DNA of 64,000 nt from Flaccisagitta enflata (taxonomy: Eukaryota > Chaetognatha > Sagittoidea > Aphragmophora). Both the position numbers and the translations under genes were made by a program. The notes below the pieces were generated by a model. The model made no database searches, had not been told where the DNA came from, and saw nothing but the letters and a program-made list of their open reading frames with translations. Numbering within the stretch: the first letter of the stretch is position 1; each line of letters starts with the position of its first letter. The stretch spans positions 60,450,001-60,514,000 of the forward strand of contig OZ231126.1 in the NCBI GenBank assembly GCA_965153355.1, in the 5' to 3' direction. Below are positions 21,036 to 31,983 of this stretch, one piece after another.

Positions 21036-23290
21036 CGGTCTAGTAGGCCTAAGATACTTAGTCCTAGGGTTTTTCAGTCCTAGGGTCTAACTGTTCTAAG
21101 GTCTAGTAATCCTAGAGTCTATCAGTACTAGGGTTTACTAGTCCTAATAACAAGGTTGACTAGTCCTAAAGGGAATAAATAAGGAGGGTCTGATAGTCCT
21201 AAAGTAAAAGCTTTTCAGTACTAAGGTCCAGTAGTCCTAGGGTCGACTAGTCCTAAGGGAGGAGGTCTACTAGTCCTAACTGATAGCTGATATACACCCA
21301 CGTGGTTGAGTGATCCCAGGGCAAGCCCGTCCTTTTGAAAAGTGTCTGAAAGTTAGTCTAAAAGCAAGTATCTTTATAATGGGTGGTATATAAAGAGGTA
21401 ACTTTTAATTTTTTTAATATTATTTTTAAAATTTCTCCTAAGTAAAGAAATTTTTTTTAGCTATCTAGATATGATCGTCGCCCACATATTCCATTATGCA
21501 CATTTTTTAGCAGGATCAATATTTTTCATTTTATCTTTAAAAAACTAAATTGAATTACGGACCACTTAAAGAATTTTGCTTAAATTTGATTAAAAATCAA
21601 TGATTTTAACAGAATTTACTTTTGAATGAAGATAGTTGAATAAAAGTAGGTCTTGGGAAACCATAAAAACCAAAACTTTTTATGTGAAAAACTAAATGCA
21701 TACCTAAAACACTAATAATAATCATGTATTGTTTTTAGTTAAAAACAAGCAATAATTCTCAGAAAAAAATATTTTGGTTTATCATACATAATTTGAATTT
21801 GTATATTTTGATCGTATGTACAAATTCAGAGATTCATCATTTCAAATATTCACATAATAAGCAGTTATAAACGGTTTTTCCTTTATTCAGATACAGAGCT
21901 ACTTTTTTAAAGTCCACCCGGTATTTAGGACTAGTAGACCCTGTCTCAGGGTTAACTAGTCCTAAATAAGTAAAAAGCAAATCAAGTATTTAGAACTAGT
22001 AAACCCTGTCACAGGGTTTACTAGTCCTAAATCAAAGACTATCTGCTTGAGAGTTGATCTCATTATTAGGACTAATAGACCTTAGCTAAGGGTTTGTTAG
22101 TCCTAATCAAAAAGGGACAAATCAATCATTTAGAACTAGTAGACCCTGTAACAGGGTTTACTAGTCCTAAAAATTCAATGGACAAAACAATATAGGTGTA
22201 TATATCATGCCATTATCTTTGGTCCAACTTCTTGAAAATGAATGAATATTATATGAATTAATTAAATAGATACACTTATAAGAAATCAAATACTTAGGAG
22301 TAGTAGACCTTGTCACAGGGTTTACTAGTCCTAAAAAAGTAAAGAATCAAATCAAGTATTTAGGACTAGTAGACCTTGTTACAGGGTTTACTAGTCCTAA
22401 ATTTAAGATTTTGTACTTGTAAGTCAATCTCATTTTTACGACTAGTAGACCCTAGTTATGGGTTTGTTAGTCCTAATCAAGAAAGGGTGACTCAAATATT
22501 TAAGACTAGTACACCCTGTTTCAGGGTTTACTACTCCTAAACAATCAATGAACAAAACATTAAGTATGTATATCATACTATTACATCAGATCTAAATTCT
22601 TGAAAATCAATAAATTATCATATGCAATGATTAATGGTTGAGATTACATTTGGCTATAAACTGATAAATCAAAATGTTAATGCAGGCTATAACTAACAAC
22701 CAGATGTGCTTACATTACAGCTAGCTTTAACACTTTTTATAAAATTACAGTACGCTGTAATTTAAATCCCAGATTTTTTCATACATTATCTTATTCTTTT
22801 TCAAGAAATAAAATCAAAGCTAATGTTATGATAAATACATCTATAATGTTCTGTCCATTGACTGTAAATTAAAGATTTGGTTATTAGGACTAGTAGGCCT
22901 TTCTTATATAGGACTGACCATGTCAAATATTCAACTAGATATTTGATCTCATCGTTTTTCTTTAGGACTAATAAACCCTTGCACAACAAATTCAGTGTCA
23001 GCCAGCATAACTTTTACCTTTAGGACTATAAAACCCTCCTCTTAGGACTAGAGGACCCACTCATTTGTTTAGGACTAGTAGACCTTAGAACTAATAGACC
23101 CTATATCCTAGTTGCTTTTAGGACTTATAGACCCCAAACTTAGGACTATCTGACCCTCCTATGTCAAGTGCTTTAGGACTAGTAAACCCTAGGACTAAAA
23201 AACCTTAGGACTTATTAATCTTAGGACTAGTAGACCCTAGGACTAATGGGTCTTAGTACCAAGTATCTTAGGACTAATAGGAGGTTCCCG
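21036..23290. repeat. Family-T palindromic repeat field
   Basis: The left arm (21036-21290) is rich in AGTCCTAGGGT/ACTAGTCCTAA words. The right arm (22885-23285) holds their reverse complements, and the outer ends match as inverted repeats (CCTAAGATACTT). The centre holds eight roughly 44-bp palindromes built on ACTAGTAGACCCTG..CAGGGTTTACTAGT at about 21923, 21988, 22062, 22127, 22291, 22358, 22434 and 22498. Units 1-4 and 5-8, with their spacers, form a duplicated block of about 365 bp. No ORF is present. It begins 35 bases after the channel stop codon. Confidence 0.85.
21174..21179 (+). terminator. Candidate polyadenylation signal of the channel gene
   Basis: AATAAA 173 bases after the stop codon, inside the left arm of the palindromic field. 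The 3' UTR probably ends within the repeat. Confidence 0.4.
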
Positions 23291-23629
23291 GAAGAGGAAT
23301 ATGTGTCCTGTAAAAACAATGAGGAACTTGTTTGGTGGTAAATTTTTGAAAAATTTTGGCGAAAAGATTTCAGTTGCTAGTTGTAGTTTTCAGAAAGGGA
23401 ATCTTTTCTCCGATTGATATGCTTCTGACTCCACTCTCCAGCGATAACGAATCGGGAGAAAGGATGGACAATCCTAATCCGCAATCAACGCATGCTCGCC
23501 CATAAGAGATGAAGCTTTCAGAAATTATGTATTTATTTCTTGATTGGTTTTGAGACGGCTTCAACATAGGGCATAATTTTGTCCTGTTCTTTAGGATACA
23601 TTTTAGTGAAACTCAACTGTATACATTGT

Positions 23630-23903
23630 AAACAAGCCCGACCGGGCAACGATGCGTCCGGGCTGTGTCTTTGCGTGTATTGATCATGTGATATATATGG
23701 AGAGACAGATGGACGAACAGATGGGTGGAATGACTAAATAGTAAGGGAGGCTCTCAAAATATGTTGGTTGATCATTTGTTTCAGTAAAGGATCTCAACGC
23801 GGCCAAAAACAGCTGAGAAACGCGGTTTTAGCACTTGCGTAACGGACCAACGGACCGACGGACGGACGGACAGACGCTCTTTTAGAGATGCGAGGACGCA
23901 TCT
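23630..23903 (-). mobile_element. Variant family-R element with its own terminal words and hairpin
   Basis: In its own orientation it starts AGATGCGTCCTCGCATCT, has a GTCCGTCCGTCGG tract, and ends CGGACGCATC-GTT with hairpin GCCCGGTCGGGC and TTGTT. AGATGCGTCC and GGACGCATC are complementary. The hairpin differs from the common R hairpin but keeps pairing. Confidence 0.75.
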
Positions 23904-23934
23904 AAAAAATGGTAATGATGATGTTGATGGTTTT

Positions 23935-24084
23935 AGTCGCGGACGCGCGACTCTACACCTTGCCGTGTGGCCATGTCGAAATGCGTCTATCCCGATCCGT
24001 CGTCATTTTTAATTCCGAGCGGTTTTCGCATTACTGCTCCTGCCCAACCGTCCGCGACTAGATTGCCGTGTATCCGGCCTTGTT
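23935..24084 (+). mobile_element. Family-R element
   Basis: AGTCGCGGACGCGCGACT at the start; GTCCGCGACT, a GCCGTGTATCCGGC hairpin and CTTGTT at the end. Confidence 0.88.
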
Positions 24085-24929
24085 TAGCACTCTCCCAATC
24101 CGACTTATCGGACTTTTATCAAGATATTTATTTTTCATTTATTTCTCTCTATCGATTAAGTTGTTGGCTTTCATCTAAAATAAAACATTATGAATTTTTT
24201 AAAGAATGCTAATTGTTTTTTTGTCAGTTAAGTCTGACATGATTAGCTCAACAAATATCTTTTACTTGGTTTGATACTGCTGTCGCTTTACTATCCAGTA
24301 TCCACCCTCTATTTAATCATTATCCGTTATCACGACGCTTATCACCTTAATTTCGAGTACTCTTAGATTCTTAATTTGAATTGATAGGAATTTGAAAAGC
24401 GAAAATGGGAAGGAGGGCACGGGCTGTGATGAAAAAAAAAAAAAAACAAAAAACCTCAAACACGTAGGTCGAGGTGCAAATAAAGATGAAATTTCGATTT
24501 CAGTCTCTTTTCATAACTATATTCATAACTATTTTATGATTTTATTTATGAAATTTGTAATTTTGAAGTTTGATATTATTTTATTAGTAAAAGAAACCCT
24601 AGTATGATAAAGGCATAGCTTTGTTTTATTGACCGAGACAAGAAAGAATCACTGGAAAAAATAGATTTCTTAATGATAGTAGAGCAAAAATTCAAAACCT
24701 GCAAAGGGAAAATTCTAAGACTTGAACAAATTGAACAATTTTGCATTTCTAAGAACATGGCCCTCATCTTATATGTTCTTAGAATGTGGCCATGTTTATG
24801 CAGATGCAAAATTTTGCATATGGAGAGAGTCTTAGAATTTTCCCCAAGACAAGTCAAGTTGCAAAACTAAATTTTCTTTGGATTTCCTTCTTTTTTTGCT
24901 CTTTTTACTTGCTCTGCACTCTTTTTTTT
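24085..24929. other. AT-rich intergenic sequence
   Basis: A short inverted repeat around 24710-24845 (AAAATTCTAAGACT / AGTCTTAGAATTTT, with TTGCATTT/AAATTTTGCA inside) may be another small fold-back element. No gene is seen. Confidence 0.5.
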
Positions 24930-25114
24930 AGTTGCGGACATGCAACTCTTTAAAAGGCTTTGTCCGTCTGTTGGTCCGTCAGTCTGTCGGTCCGTCCGTT
25001 GGTCCCTCCGTAACCCACGAGTCGAAAGTTGAAAAACGAGCGGGGATGTGGATGGAGGTTGGATGCCCCTGCCCACCCGTCCGCAACAATATTGTGACCC
25101 CCCATCACCTGTTT
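24930..25114 (+). mobile_element. Family-A element, full length
   Basis: It starts AGTTGCGGACATGCAACT, then GGTCCGTC units, ATGCCCCTGCCCACCC, GTCCGCAAC, ATATTGTGACC and a CACCTGTTT end. Confidence 0.85.
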
Positions 25115-25310
25115 ATCTACAAATGATTTTCTATGCAAAACTAAAAACAATATCACATAACAATTATATTTTTTGATGAAAAAAATTTAAATTTGTTAAA
25201 TTTTCAATATTAAGAAAAAATGTTTTGACTCTTTTAATTTGGTCTTCGTTTGCACCTCGACGTAGGTAAAAGGACCAACCAGCGTTTTAAATTATTGTGT
25301 GTATTTTTAA

Positions 25311-25730
25311 GTACAGTAGATCTCGTCTAGACTTGAGATAATGGGGGCAAGCATTGTGGAAACATGAATGAAAGCAGAGGAGCGATATTTGGGTTATGGA
25401 TTAATCAAAGGATGTTTAATTCCCTATGATAGCTGGTTGCCATGGAAACACATTTCCATGTATTTTCGCTAAAATATCAATATTTTGAGAGACATACTGT
25501 GGGAAAGTTATAGCAAATTTAATTTTAAAGAATGTTCCCTCAAAAAATTTCTCAAAATATTGATATTTTAGCGGAAATACATAAAAATGCGTTTCCATGG
25601 CAACCAGCTATCATTGGCTATAAATCATCCCTTTATTACTCTATGTTTCAAATATCACTCCTCCGGCTTCATTAATTTGTTTACAATGCTTTCCCCCCTT
25701 ATCTCAAGTCTAGACGAGATCTACTGTACA
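25311..25730. mobile_element. 420-bp fold-back MITE with TA target duplication
   Basis: The ends read GTA-CAGTAGATCTCGTCTAGAC and GTCTAGACGAGATCTACTG-TAC. The two arms pair over nearly the whole length, including CCATGGAAAC / GTTTCCATGG and AATATCAATATTTTGAG. The CAGT start and flanking TA suggest a Tc1/mariner relative (inference). Confidence 0.88.
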
Positions 25731-26170
25731 CGGCGAAGAAATGGGAAACGAGGTTAAGACTTGAGTGAATGAAGAAAGATTGTGACATTCAGAGGAAACG
25801 CGCGAAACACGGGGAAACTATTCAAAACAAGTCGAGCCGAAAATAGACCTTCAGTGGTTTCTTTTAAAGGGAAGGAGGAAGAGAGCTTATTCCAAAGATG
25901 AGTTCTTTAACTTGTGGGGAAAAAAAGAGATTTTGAATCTTGTGAGAATCAAGAACCAAGGTGTCAAAAGAAAAGAAATGTATGGAAAAACTTTGTTTCT
26001 TTCTATCTTTTCTCTTTCTGACTAACTCGTCAAAAAAGAGAAAAAGAAAAATTCATGTCTAAGCGAAACGTCTTTAACTTCATAGCAAGTCATAATCAAG
26101 TCGCCGCAGAAGAAAAAAAGACAGCAACGTCCCTGTGATCAAATAAGAGCTCATATCTTTATAACGGGTG

Positions 26171-26792
26171 GTCAAAAAAAAAGTGACTTTTTCATTTTCT
26201 CATATCTTTTGTAAAAAAATGTTTAGGATAAAATTTTTTTTTTTTTGCCAATAAGATGTAGTGCAGGAGAATTTTTTCTATTATTATGATTTTTTCACAT
26301 TTTGTGTACATGTCAAATCATTTACAAAAAACTGATTTTAATTTTGGACCACCTTGATTTTTACCAAAAATTTTCTGCTAAAGAATTGAAATCTTTATAT
26401 AGATTCACTATCTATAGTTAAGGACGACTCAAAAACTAATAAAAAACCAGAGAAAAATTATAACAATACAAACATATACCAAACATATAAAAAACATCAA
26501 TTTCTTTTCTACTCAAATCTCTTAAACCAAAGCTTGGATGCTTATAAATAATTGTATTTATTTCAGACGGGACCTAATAAACATGATTGTTTCTTAAAAA
26601 CCATTGATTATCTATGTTATAACTGATTTATGCAAACATTTCATTTTTTTGTATTTATATACTTATTTTTTTTATAAAACTGAAAAAAAATAAATTTTTT
26701 CATACATTTTATTTTATTTTTAAAATACGAAGTCATAAAAAAATTTTCAAACTTATTGGAAAAAATTCTAGCTTAGTCACTTTTTTTTTGAC
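26171..26792. mobile_element. AT-rich element with 17-18 bp terminal inverted repeats
   Basis: GTCAAAAAAAAAGTGACT at the left and AGTCACTTTTTTTTTGAC at the right. The interior is AT-rich without ORFs. The flank CATATCTTTATAACGGGTGGT resembles 21365-21385. Confidence 0.7.
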
Positions 26793-26799
26793 GGTAAGA

Positions 26800-26964
26800 T
26801 AGAATAATAGATGTGAAGGACTGACAGACCAATGAGAGGTCGAATCCCAAAGAAATAAACTCGTAAAGCAAATGCGTAGGTGCGTCGGGTGCAACCCTAG
26901 AAGCGAGTCTTAGGAACAGCCATTCATCATCCGTTGGCAATTTCGCGAGAAGGCGCATCACTAA
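26800..26964 (-). CDS. Possible orphan coding exon between two transposons
   Basis: The minus strand reads about 55 codons of balanced composition (..LAKLPTDDEWLFLRLASR.., ..THLLYEFISLGFDLSLV..) without a stop. No family is recognised. It is bounded upstream by the K element at 26965, whose terminus reads ACGCCCTTAG and could act as an acceptor, and downstream by the element ending at 26792. It may be a relic or a displaced exon. Confidence 0.3.
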
Positions 26965-27219
26965 GGGCGTGTTTCTAGTGAAGACAAACAACGCGTTTTT
27001 TCAATGAAACGCGATAACAGTGGGAACTAGAATTTCAACTGCCCCACGAGGGAGTGAGCAAAGTGAGTGAGCGAGCCCGTGAACGGAGTGGCGAAGCGTA
27101 GTAATGTGTGAAGCGGAGAAGCTAGCTGCAAGCCCGATGAGCGATGCGAGCAGAATGAACGCCACAACGAGCGGCCAGTGGCCCTTTCAAAACCGCGATC
27201 GTCTTTGACTAGAAACGCC
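26965..27219 (+). mobile_element. Family-K element 1
   Basis: It starts GGGCGTGTTTCTAGTG, has AACGCGATAACAGTG and GAGTGAGCGAGCCCGTGAAC inside, and ends CTTTGACTAGAAACGCC. Confidence 0.88.
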
Positions 27220-27973
27220 TCCACCTAAGCGATAACAAAGCCAAGAGCGACCATTTCGATCTCTCGAAACGAGCTGTTGGGTGTTGGCGTGCTGAAGGCA
27301 GGATTGTTGCTGCTCTAAGTGCGCCGTTTTACAATGTTGGTGGTACGGTCTAATTCATTCGTTGGCTAACTTTTTTTATGAGAATACGTTGAATTGATGT
27401 TAACTACTAGTACCATGATAGCAGCGCGTGCTTGGGCAGGAAAATGGAGAAAAAAGAGCGCGCGAGTGAGGAACGTAACGGATGGACAAACGAACTGACC
27501 GACAAGATACCATGTGGTTGTAATGAGGAGGAAAATGGATGAGAAGACTGTGCTATGCTATGCCATGCTTGCATGCTTGACATGTCAATCAATCAAATTT
27601 AAGTAAACGTGACTTGTTTTTAACGTGGTAATTTTTTTTTAAAAAGGGAGGTGTCAGGTGGAGGATAGTGCCGCTGATGATGGAGCGCCGGTCTCGATAT
27701 ATAAATATACGAATAAGAACAGCGCCAGAAAGTGGGAGTCGCGTCGGCCGAGGAGGAGGAGGAGGCACAAGGGTTATGAGGAAGGAAGAGTATCTCGAGG
27801 GTTAAAAGGAGAAAGAGTATCGAGGGATTCCAGCAACGACTCATAATTTGAGAATGACGACCGCAAGAATTGTTTTCTCCTTCAGAACCAGAGTCCTGAG
27901 TGGTGATAAAAATGGAACGAGAACACCGCCCGTATATACGGAGGCAAGTATCTATCTACAACGAGGGGCAGAG

Positions 27974-28033
<60 letters not shown>

Positions 28034-28090
28034 ACTGCAAACATATTTATCATGATTGATTAATGGATACTTTTCTGCTAGCTTTGTCAG
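27220..28090. other. Intergenic sequence with a (GA)n run
   Basis: A (GA)n microsatellite occupies 27977-28031. Open frames on both strands at 27620-28060 overlap each other and show no recognisable motif, so I leave them uncalled. Confidence 0.5.
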
Positions 28091-28262
28091 CGAAGGCTGG
28101 ATACCTGGCTACCTTAGTCGCGTGCGGGTGGGCAAGGCAATGTTGGTAGCACTTAGGCATGTGCAGTAAGGCCAAAGACCGCAAAAACTAATAAAAATAA
28201 AATGGGACAATAATAACTCCGAGCAACAAACCGACCAACCGACCGACGGACAAAGCGAGGTG
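28091..28262 (-). mobile_element. Family-R element, 5' end degraded
   Basis: AAGGCTGGATACCTGGC, then AGTCGCGTGCGGGTGGGC and ACCGACCAACCGACCG. The terminal palindrome is not recognisable. Confidence 0.65.
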
Positions 28263-28648
28263 AGCAATTGTCCATAAACTAAGACGAAAAGTAAAAGGAT
28301 GAAGAAGGAATAAGAAGAAGAAGAAGAAAGGATGAAGAAGAAGAAGAAGAAGGAAAAGACAAAAGGAAGAACAAAGAGAAGAACATAGGAACATATGAAA
28401 GCTAGAAACATGGACGAGCGAAAGGAAAATAGTGCAAAGAAAGACAGTGAGGACAGTCAGAAAGGGCTTCCACATGTAAGCAAGATCACAAAATAGAGAT
28501 CCAAGTGGAAGCTAGTCGAAGCAAATTATGGGTGCTCGCGCCAGCTTATGTGGGAGCTTCAAGGGTAAATTAGGACAAAGAAAATGAGGGCTGTGAAAGG
28601 AGTCTTTTGGTGGTTAATCGTGAGAAAAAAGGCGCTGATGTCGCCTTA

Positions 28649-28898
28649 GGGCGTGTTTTTAGAGAGCGCCAAAAACGCGTTTGTTCCAGTGAAACGCGAT
28701 AACAGCGTGAACACATTTTCAAGAATTTCAACTGTCCCACGAGGGAGTGACAAATACGTGAACAGAAGCGGCGGACGGCGACCTCAGCAGCCGGAGCGCT
28801 GCAGAGCAAGTGAGCAGAATGAGAGGTGCGTGCGAGCGAATGTGGCGAACGACCAAGTGGCCCATTCAAAATGCAATCGTCTTTGACTAGAAACGCCC
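28649..28898 (+). mobile_element. Family-K element 2
   Basis: GGGCGTGTTTTTAGAG start, AAACGCGATAACAGCG inside, CTTTGACTAGAAACGCCC end. Confidence 0.85.
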
Positions 28899-29474
28899 CC
28901 TTAAACTCGTTTATTTTCGACCAGCTGGAAACAAACAGAAAAGAAATGTGGCCGCGCGCGGCTGGATGGGTTGGCGATCGCGGCTTGATGGGTTGATGGC
29001 CGGGGCTCGGTGGGATTATGGTCGCGCCTAGATGGGTTTGTCAGAGGCAGTGGTTGATGAAGTTTGTTGGTGGCCGCCGTTGGAGTTAAATGGGGACAGT
29101 GTTAATATTGAAATGACAATTGCAATGGAACCGGGTATGGATGAAGGAGATTGAAGAAGAAACGATGACGGTGAGTTTGAGTGAGGCTGTTAGTATGATT
29201 GGACGATCGTAGGAACAAAAGTTCACTGCACCCAAACGAACACATTCACACGAGTAAACTAAAAAAACATTTGTAATTGATTACCAATTTTTCGTTAACA
29301 CAGCTTTAGGGTCCAACTGATGCCTTGTTTTTCGCCATTTCGTCGTTTCATGCTTCTTGATTGATGAGAAAGGGGGGGGTGAGGAGGGGGGGGGGAGAGA
29401 AGAGAGGCACGTCGTTTCTGACAGAAGAAAAATAGAATTGGCCCTTTGGGACTTGGAAGGGATAAATGGCTTCA
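28899..29474. other. Intergenic sequence with degenerate GGATGGGTTGGCGATCG-like repeats
   Basis: Around 28950-29045 GCGGCTTGATGGGTTG-type units recur. A poly-G patch lies at 29370-29395. No gene is seen. Confidence 0.45.
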
Positions 29475-29638
29475 TGTCGGGTCCATCATTCCTCTGGAGG
29501 TGGTTACTGCGAGTCTAGGTGACGAGATCGCCCGAGAAAATTGCCGCGTTAGACGGAAGAGTGGCTTTGAAGGGTGGCCTTGAGGTACCCAGTTAGCTGT
29601 CACTAAGCACTGTTCTGGTGACGTGAATGGGTGACAGC
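29475..29638 (-). CDS. Possible terminal coding exon
   Basis: A minus-strand (CT)n tract followed by CCTGTCAG gives a good acceptor at about 29639. The frame after it encodes about 50 residues of mixed composition, ending ..RGMMDPT-stop. No family is recognised and there is no partner exon. Confidence 0.25.
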
Positions 29639-29642
29639 TGAC

Positions 29643-29643
<1 letters not shown>

Positions 29644-29674
<31 letters not shown>
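29644..29674. repeat. (GA)n microsatellite
   Basis: Pure GA run. It forms the pyrimidine tract of the candidate minus-strand acceptor beside it. Confidence 0.95.
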
Positions 29675-29678
<4 letters not shown>

Positions 29679-29999
29679 AAAGAAGAAAAAGAGAAAGAAA
29701 AAGAAGAAGAACAGATAGCATCCGGTGAGCAAATGACGATTAAAAAAAAAAAAGGATGGGCGAAGTACCACAGGAAAAGAGTACAAAAGTCAGAGTACGA
29801 CGTTTTATAGGGCAGTCTTTTCTGACGATGATGCGCTGTTGGGGACGAGGTAACATCCGTTTTCCCCGTCTTGGACCCCAACTCCAAAGCCATTCGTGTT
29901 CAATCACCAAATTTCATCAGCCATCTACCGCCAGAAACCAGGTGGCACTATCTAGACGCACATGGGAAAATGGGAGACGCTGATGATGCTGATGGAGTA

Positions 30000-30190
30000 A
30001 GAAAAGTAGGAAAAGAAAGAGAAAAAGTAGAAAAAGCAAGAAAAAAAAAGAAAATGGAAAAGAAAAAGAAAAAGAAAAAGAAAAAGAAAACGAAAACGAA
30101 AACGAAAAAGTAAAAGTAAAAGTAAAAGTAAAAGTAAAAGTAAAAGTAAAAGTAAAAGTAAAAGTAAAAGTAAAAAAAAAAAAAAGAAAG
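30000..30190. repeat. (GAAAAA)n / (GTAAAA)n tract
   Basis: Hexamer-like purine repeats run up to the 3' end of the R element at 30195. In that element's orientation they form a T-rich tail after CTTT. Confidence 0.92.
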
Positions 30191-30194
30191 AAAA

Positions 30195-30333
30195 AAGGCC
30201 GGATACACGGCAAGACAGGCGCGGACGGTTGGGCAGGGGCCTAATGCAACTAAAGCAAAAACCGCTCGAAATTCAAAAACATTTGGGATGTACCGACCGA
30301 CACAGAAAGGTGTAGAGTCACGTGTCCGCGACT
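30195..30333 (-). mobile_element. Family-R element
   Basis: AAGGCCGGATACACGGC at the 3' end, GCGCGGACGGTTGGGCAGG, and GTCACGTGTCCGCGACT at the 5' end. Confidence 0.85.
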
Positions 30334-30429
30334 AAAAAGACCATGAAGGCCGACATGGGCGCTGGAAGGACCGACCAACCCACCTAGAACCAACCAACGG
30401 ACAGACTGAACGTTGTTTAGCGCACGCCA

Positions 30430-30600
30430 AAATCATAAGCTAGGTCTAAGGGGTCAAAATGATGAACCTCAGGCCAGAATTGGGGTTTTCAGGCCATATT
30501 CTGGCCATCATGCTTGGATTTGGGCCTTCATGCTTGGATTTGGGCCATTTTGCTTGGGTGTGGGTCATATTGCTGGGCAGACCTCTTGATTATGATTTTC
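30430..30600. repeat. Family-G minisatellite fragment
   Basis: Units of CATGCTTGGATTTGGGCC type, as in G cores. No intact G terminus is attached. Confidence 0.55.
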
Positions 30601-30937
30601 TTCCGGGCAGCAGGATTTTTGCACTGAAATCTTCCGACAGTCCATCTTACTGCATAACCAAATGAAAAGTTATGATAAAACAGGGTTTTCCTTTGTTCTC
30701 TTTTAATGGGTGATGAATTTTTTACCATTTTGTAATTTTTACAATTTCTATTTCACGGTTTTAAGAAAATAAATGTCCTCCATTTTTTTTTCATTTTTGT
30801 TTCCCTTTACCTCTTCTTCTTTTTTCTCTTCATTTGATTCTTCTTCTTTTTCTCTTTTTTTTCTTTTTGATTTTCTCTTTCTCTTCTTGAGTTTTTCTCC
30901 TTTTTCTTCTTTTAATTTTTTCTCTTCTCTTATTTTT

Positions 30938-31081
30938 AGTCGCGGACTCGCGACTCTAGAACCCGCCGTGTCGGTCAGTCGGTCGGTCCGTCCGTAAAAA
31001 AAACAAAATACAAGCGTTTTATTGCTATTCCGCTCCTGCCCACCCGTCCGCGACTTAGGGGGGAGTGTAAACGGCCTTGTT
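30938..31081 (+). mobile_element. Family-R element
   Basis: AGTCGCGGACTCGCGACT start, GTCAGTCGGTCGGTCCG, GTCCGCGACT and GGCCTTGTT end. The terminal hairpin is degraded. Confidence 0.85.
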
Positions 31082-31149
31082 CTTTTTCATTCCTTTTCTC
31101 TTCACCTTCTTTTCATCTTCCTTTTCTTCCTTCCCTTCCAAAACCTTCC

Positions 31150-31983
31150 GACATGCCCCCCTTTCCTTCCGAGCAGCGGCGCTGCACGCTGCAGCATAAT
31201 CAAGAGGTCTGTTGCTTGGATTTGGGCTTTTGGCAGAATTTGGGTCAGAATAGGCCCCAAAGGAGACGAAGCCCTGAGGATGGGGCGGGGAGGGGGGACG
31301 GACGGACAGATTCCCTCTGTGTTCTACAGGACTTCCCCCTCTTTGGGGCCGCTGCCCAAAAAGCAAATGAAAGGTAGAAAAGTCGCAAAAGCGTTACATG
31401 GTCAGTGGTACCCGATGCCCCTATGTTAGTTTATGTTGGCATGAGATGATGAGTGGGGCAGCGGCCCCAGAGGGGCCGATGACCTATAATTCTGTGATGG
31501 AAAATTGCAGGGTCTCTGATATCTGATTTTGGGTCCAAGTAGCCTGATTTGAGGTCTGAGTTGCCTGATTTGAGGTCTAAGATGTCCGACTTAAGGCCTG
31601 AGAGGTTTGAGAAGCTGGTTTTGGGGCTTAGGGACCTGATTAGGGGTCTAATCAAGGCTCGAGGCTTGATTATGGGCTTGGAAGGCCTGATCTGGGTCTA
31701 TCAAGGCCTGATTTTGGATCTGAAAGGCCTGATTGGGGTTTCAAAAGGCCCAAGTTGAAGTCTGGAAAGCCTGATTTGGGGTCTGAAAGGCCTGATTGAG
31801 GTTCTGAGAGGCTTAAATTGAGGTCTGGAAGGCCTTATTTGAGATCTGATAGGCCTGATTTGGGGTCTGAGAGGCCTGATTTAAGGCCCAGGAGGCCATG
31901 ATCTAGGCTGGGGGGGGGACAGACGGACGAAACCGGAAAATTACTCTATAATGGAATCTTAGGTCATCAGCCCTCTGAGACCG
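31150..31983. mobile_element. Family-G copies with minisatellite, adjacent to the 31984 element
   Basis: One damaged copy ends at about 31365 (TTTGGGGCCGCTGCCCAAAAAG). A second starts at about 31380 (AGTCGCAAAAGCGTTACATGG, GGGGCAGCGGCCCCAGAGGGG), carries about 17 units of CCTGATTTGGGGTCTGAGAGG type and ends GGTCATCAGCCCTCTGAGACCG. Confidence 0.75.

Noticed and set aside
21923-22541. Regularly spaced palindromic repeats looking like a CRISPR array
   Set aside because: Spacers are themselves repeated, the repeats are imperfect and inverted, no cas genes exist, and the context is eukaryotic with introns.
26830-26850. GGTCGAATCCCA as a tRNA B box
   Set aside because: No A box at the right distance and no cloverleaf can be formed.
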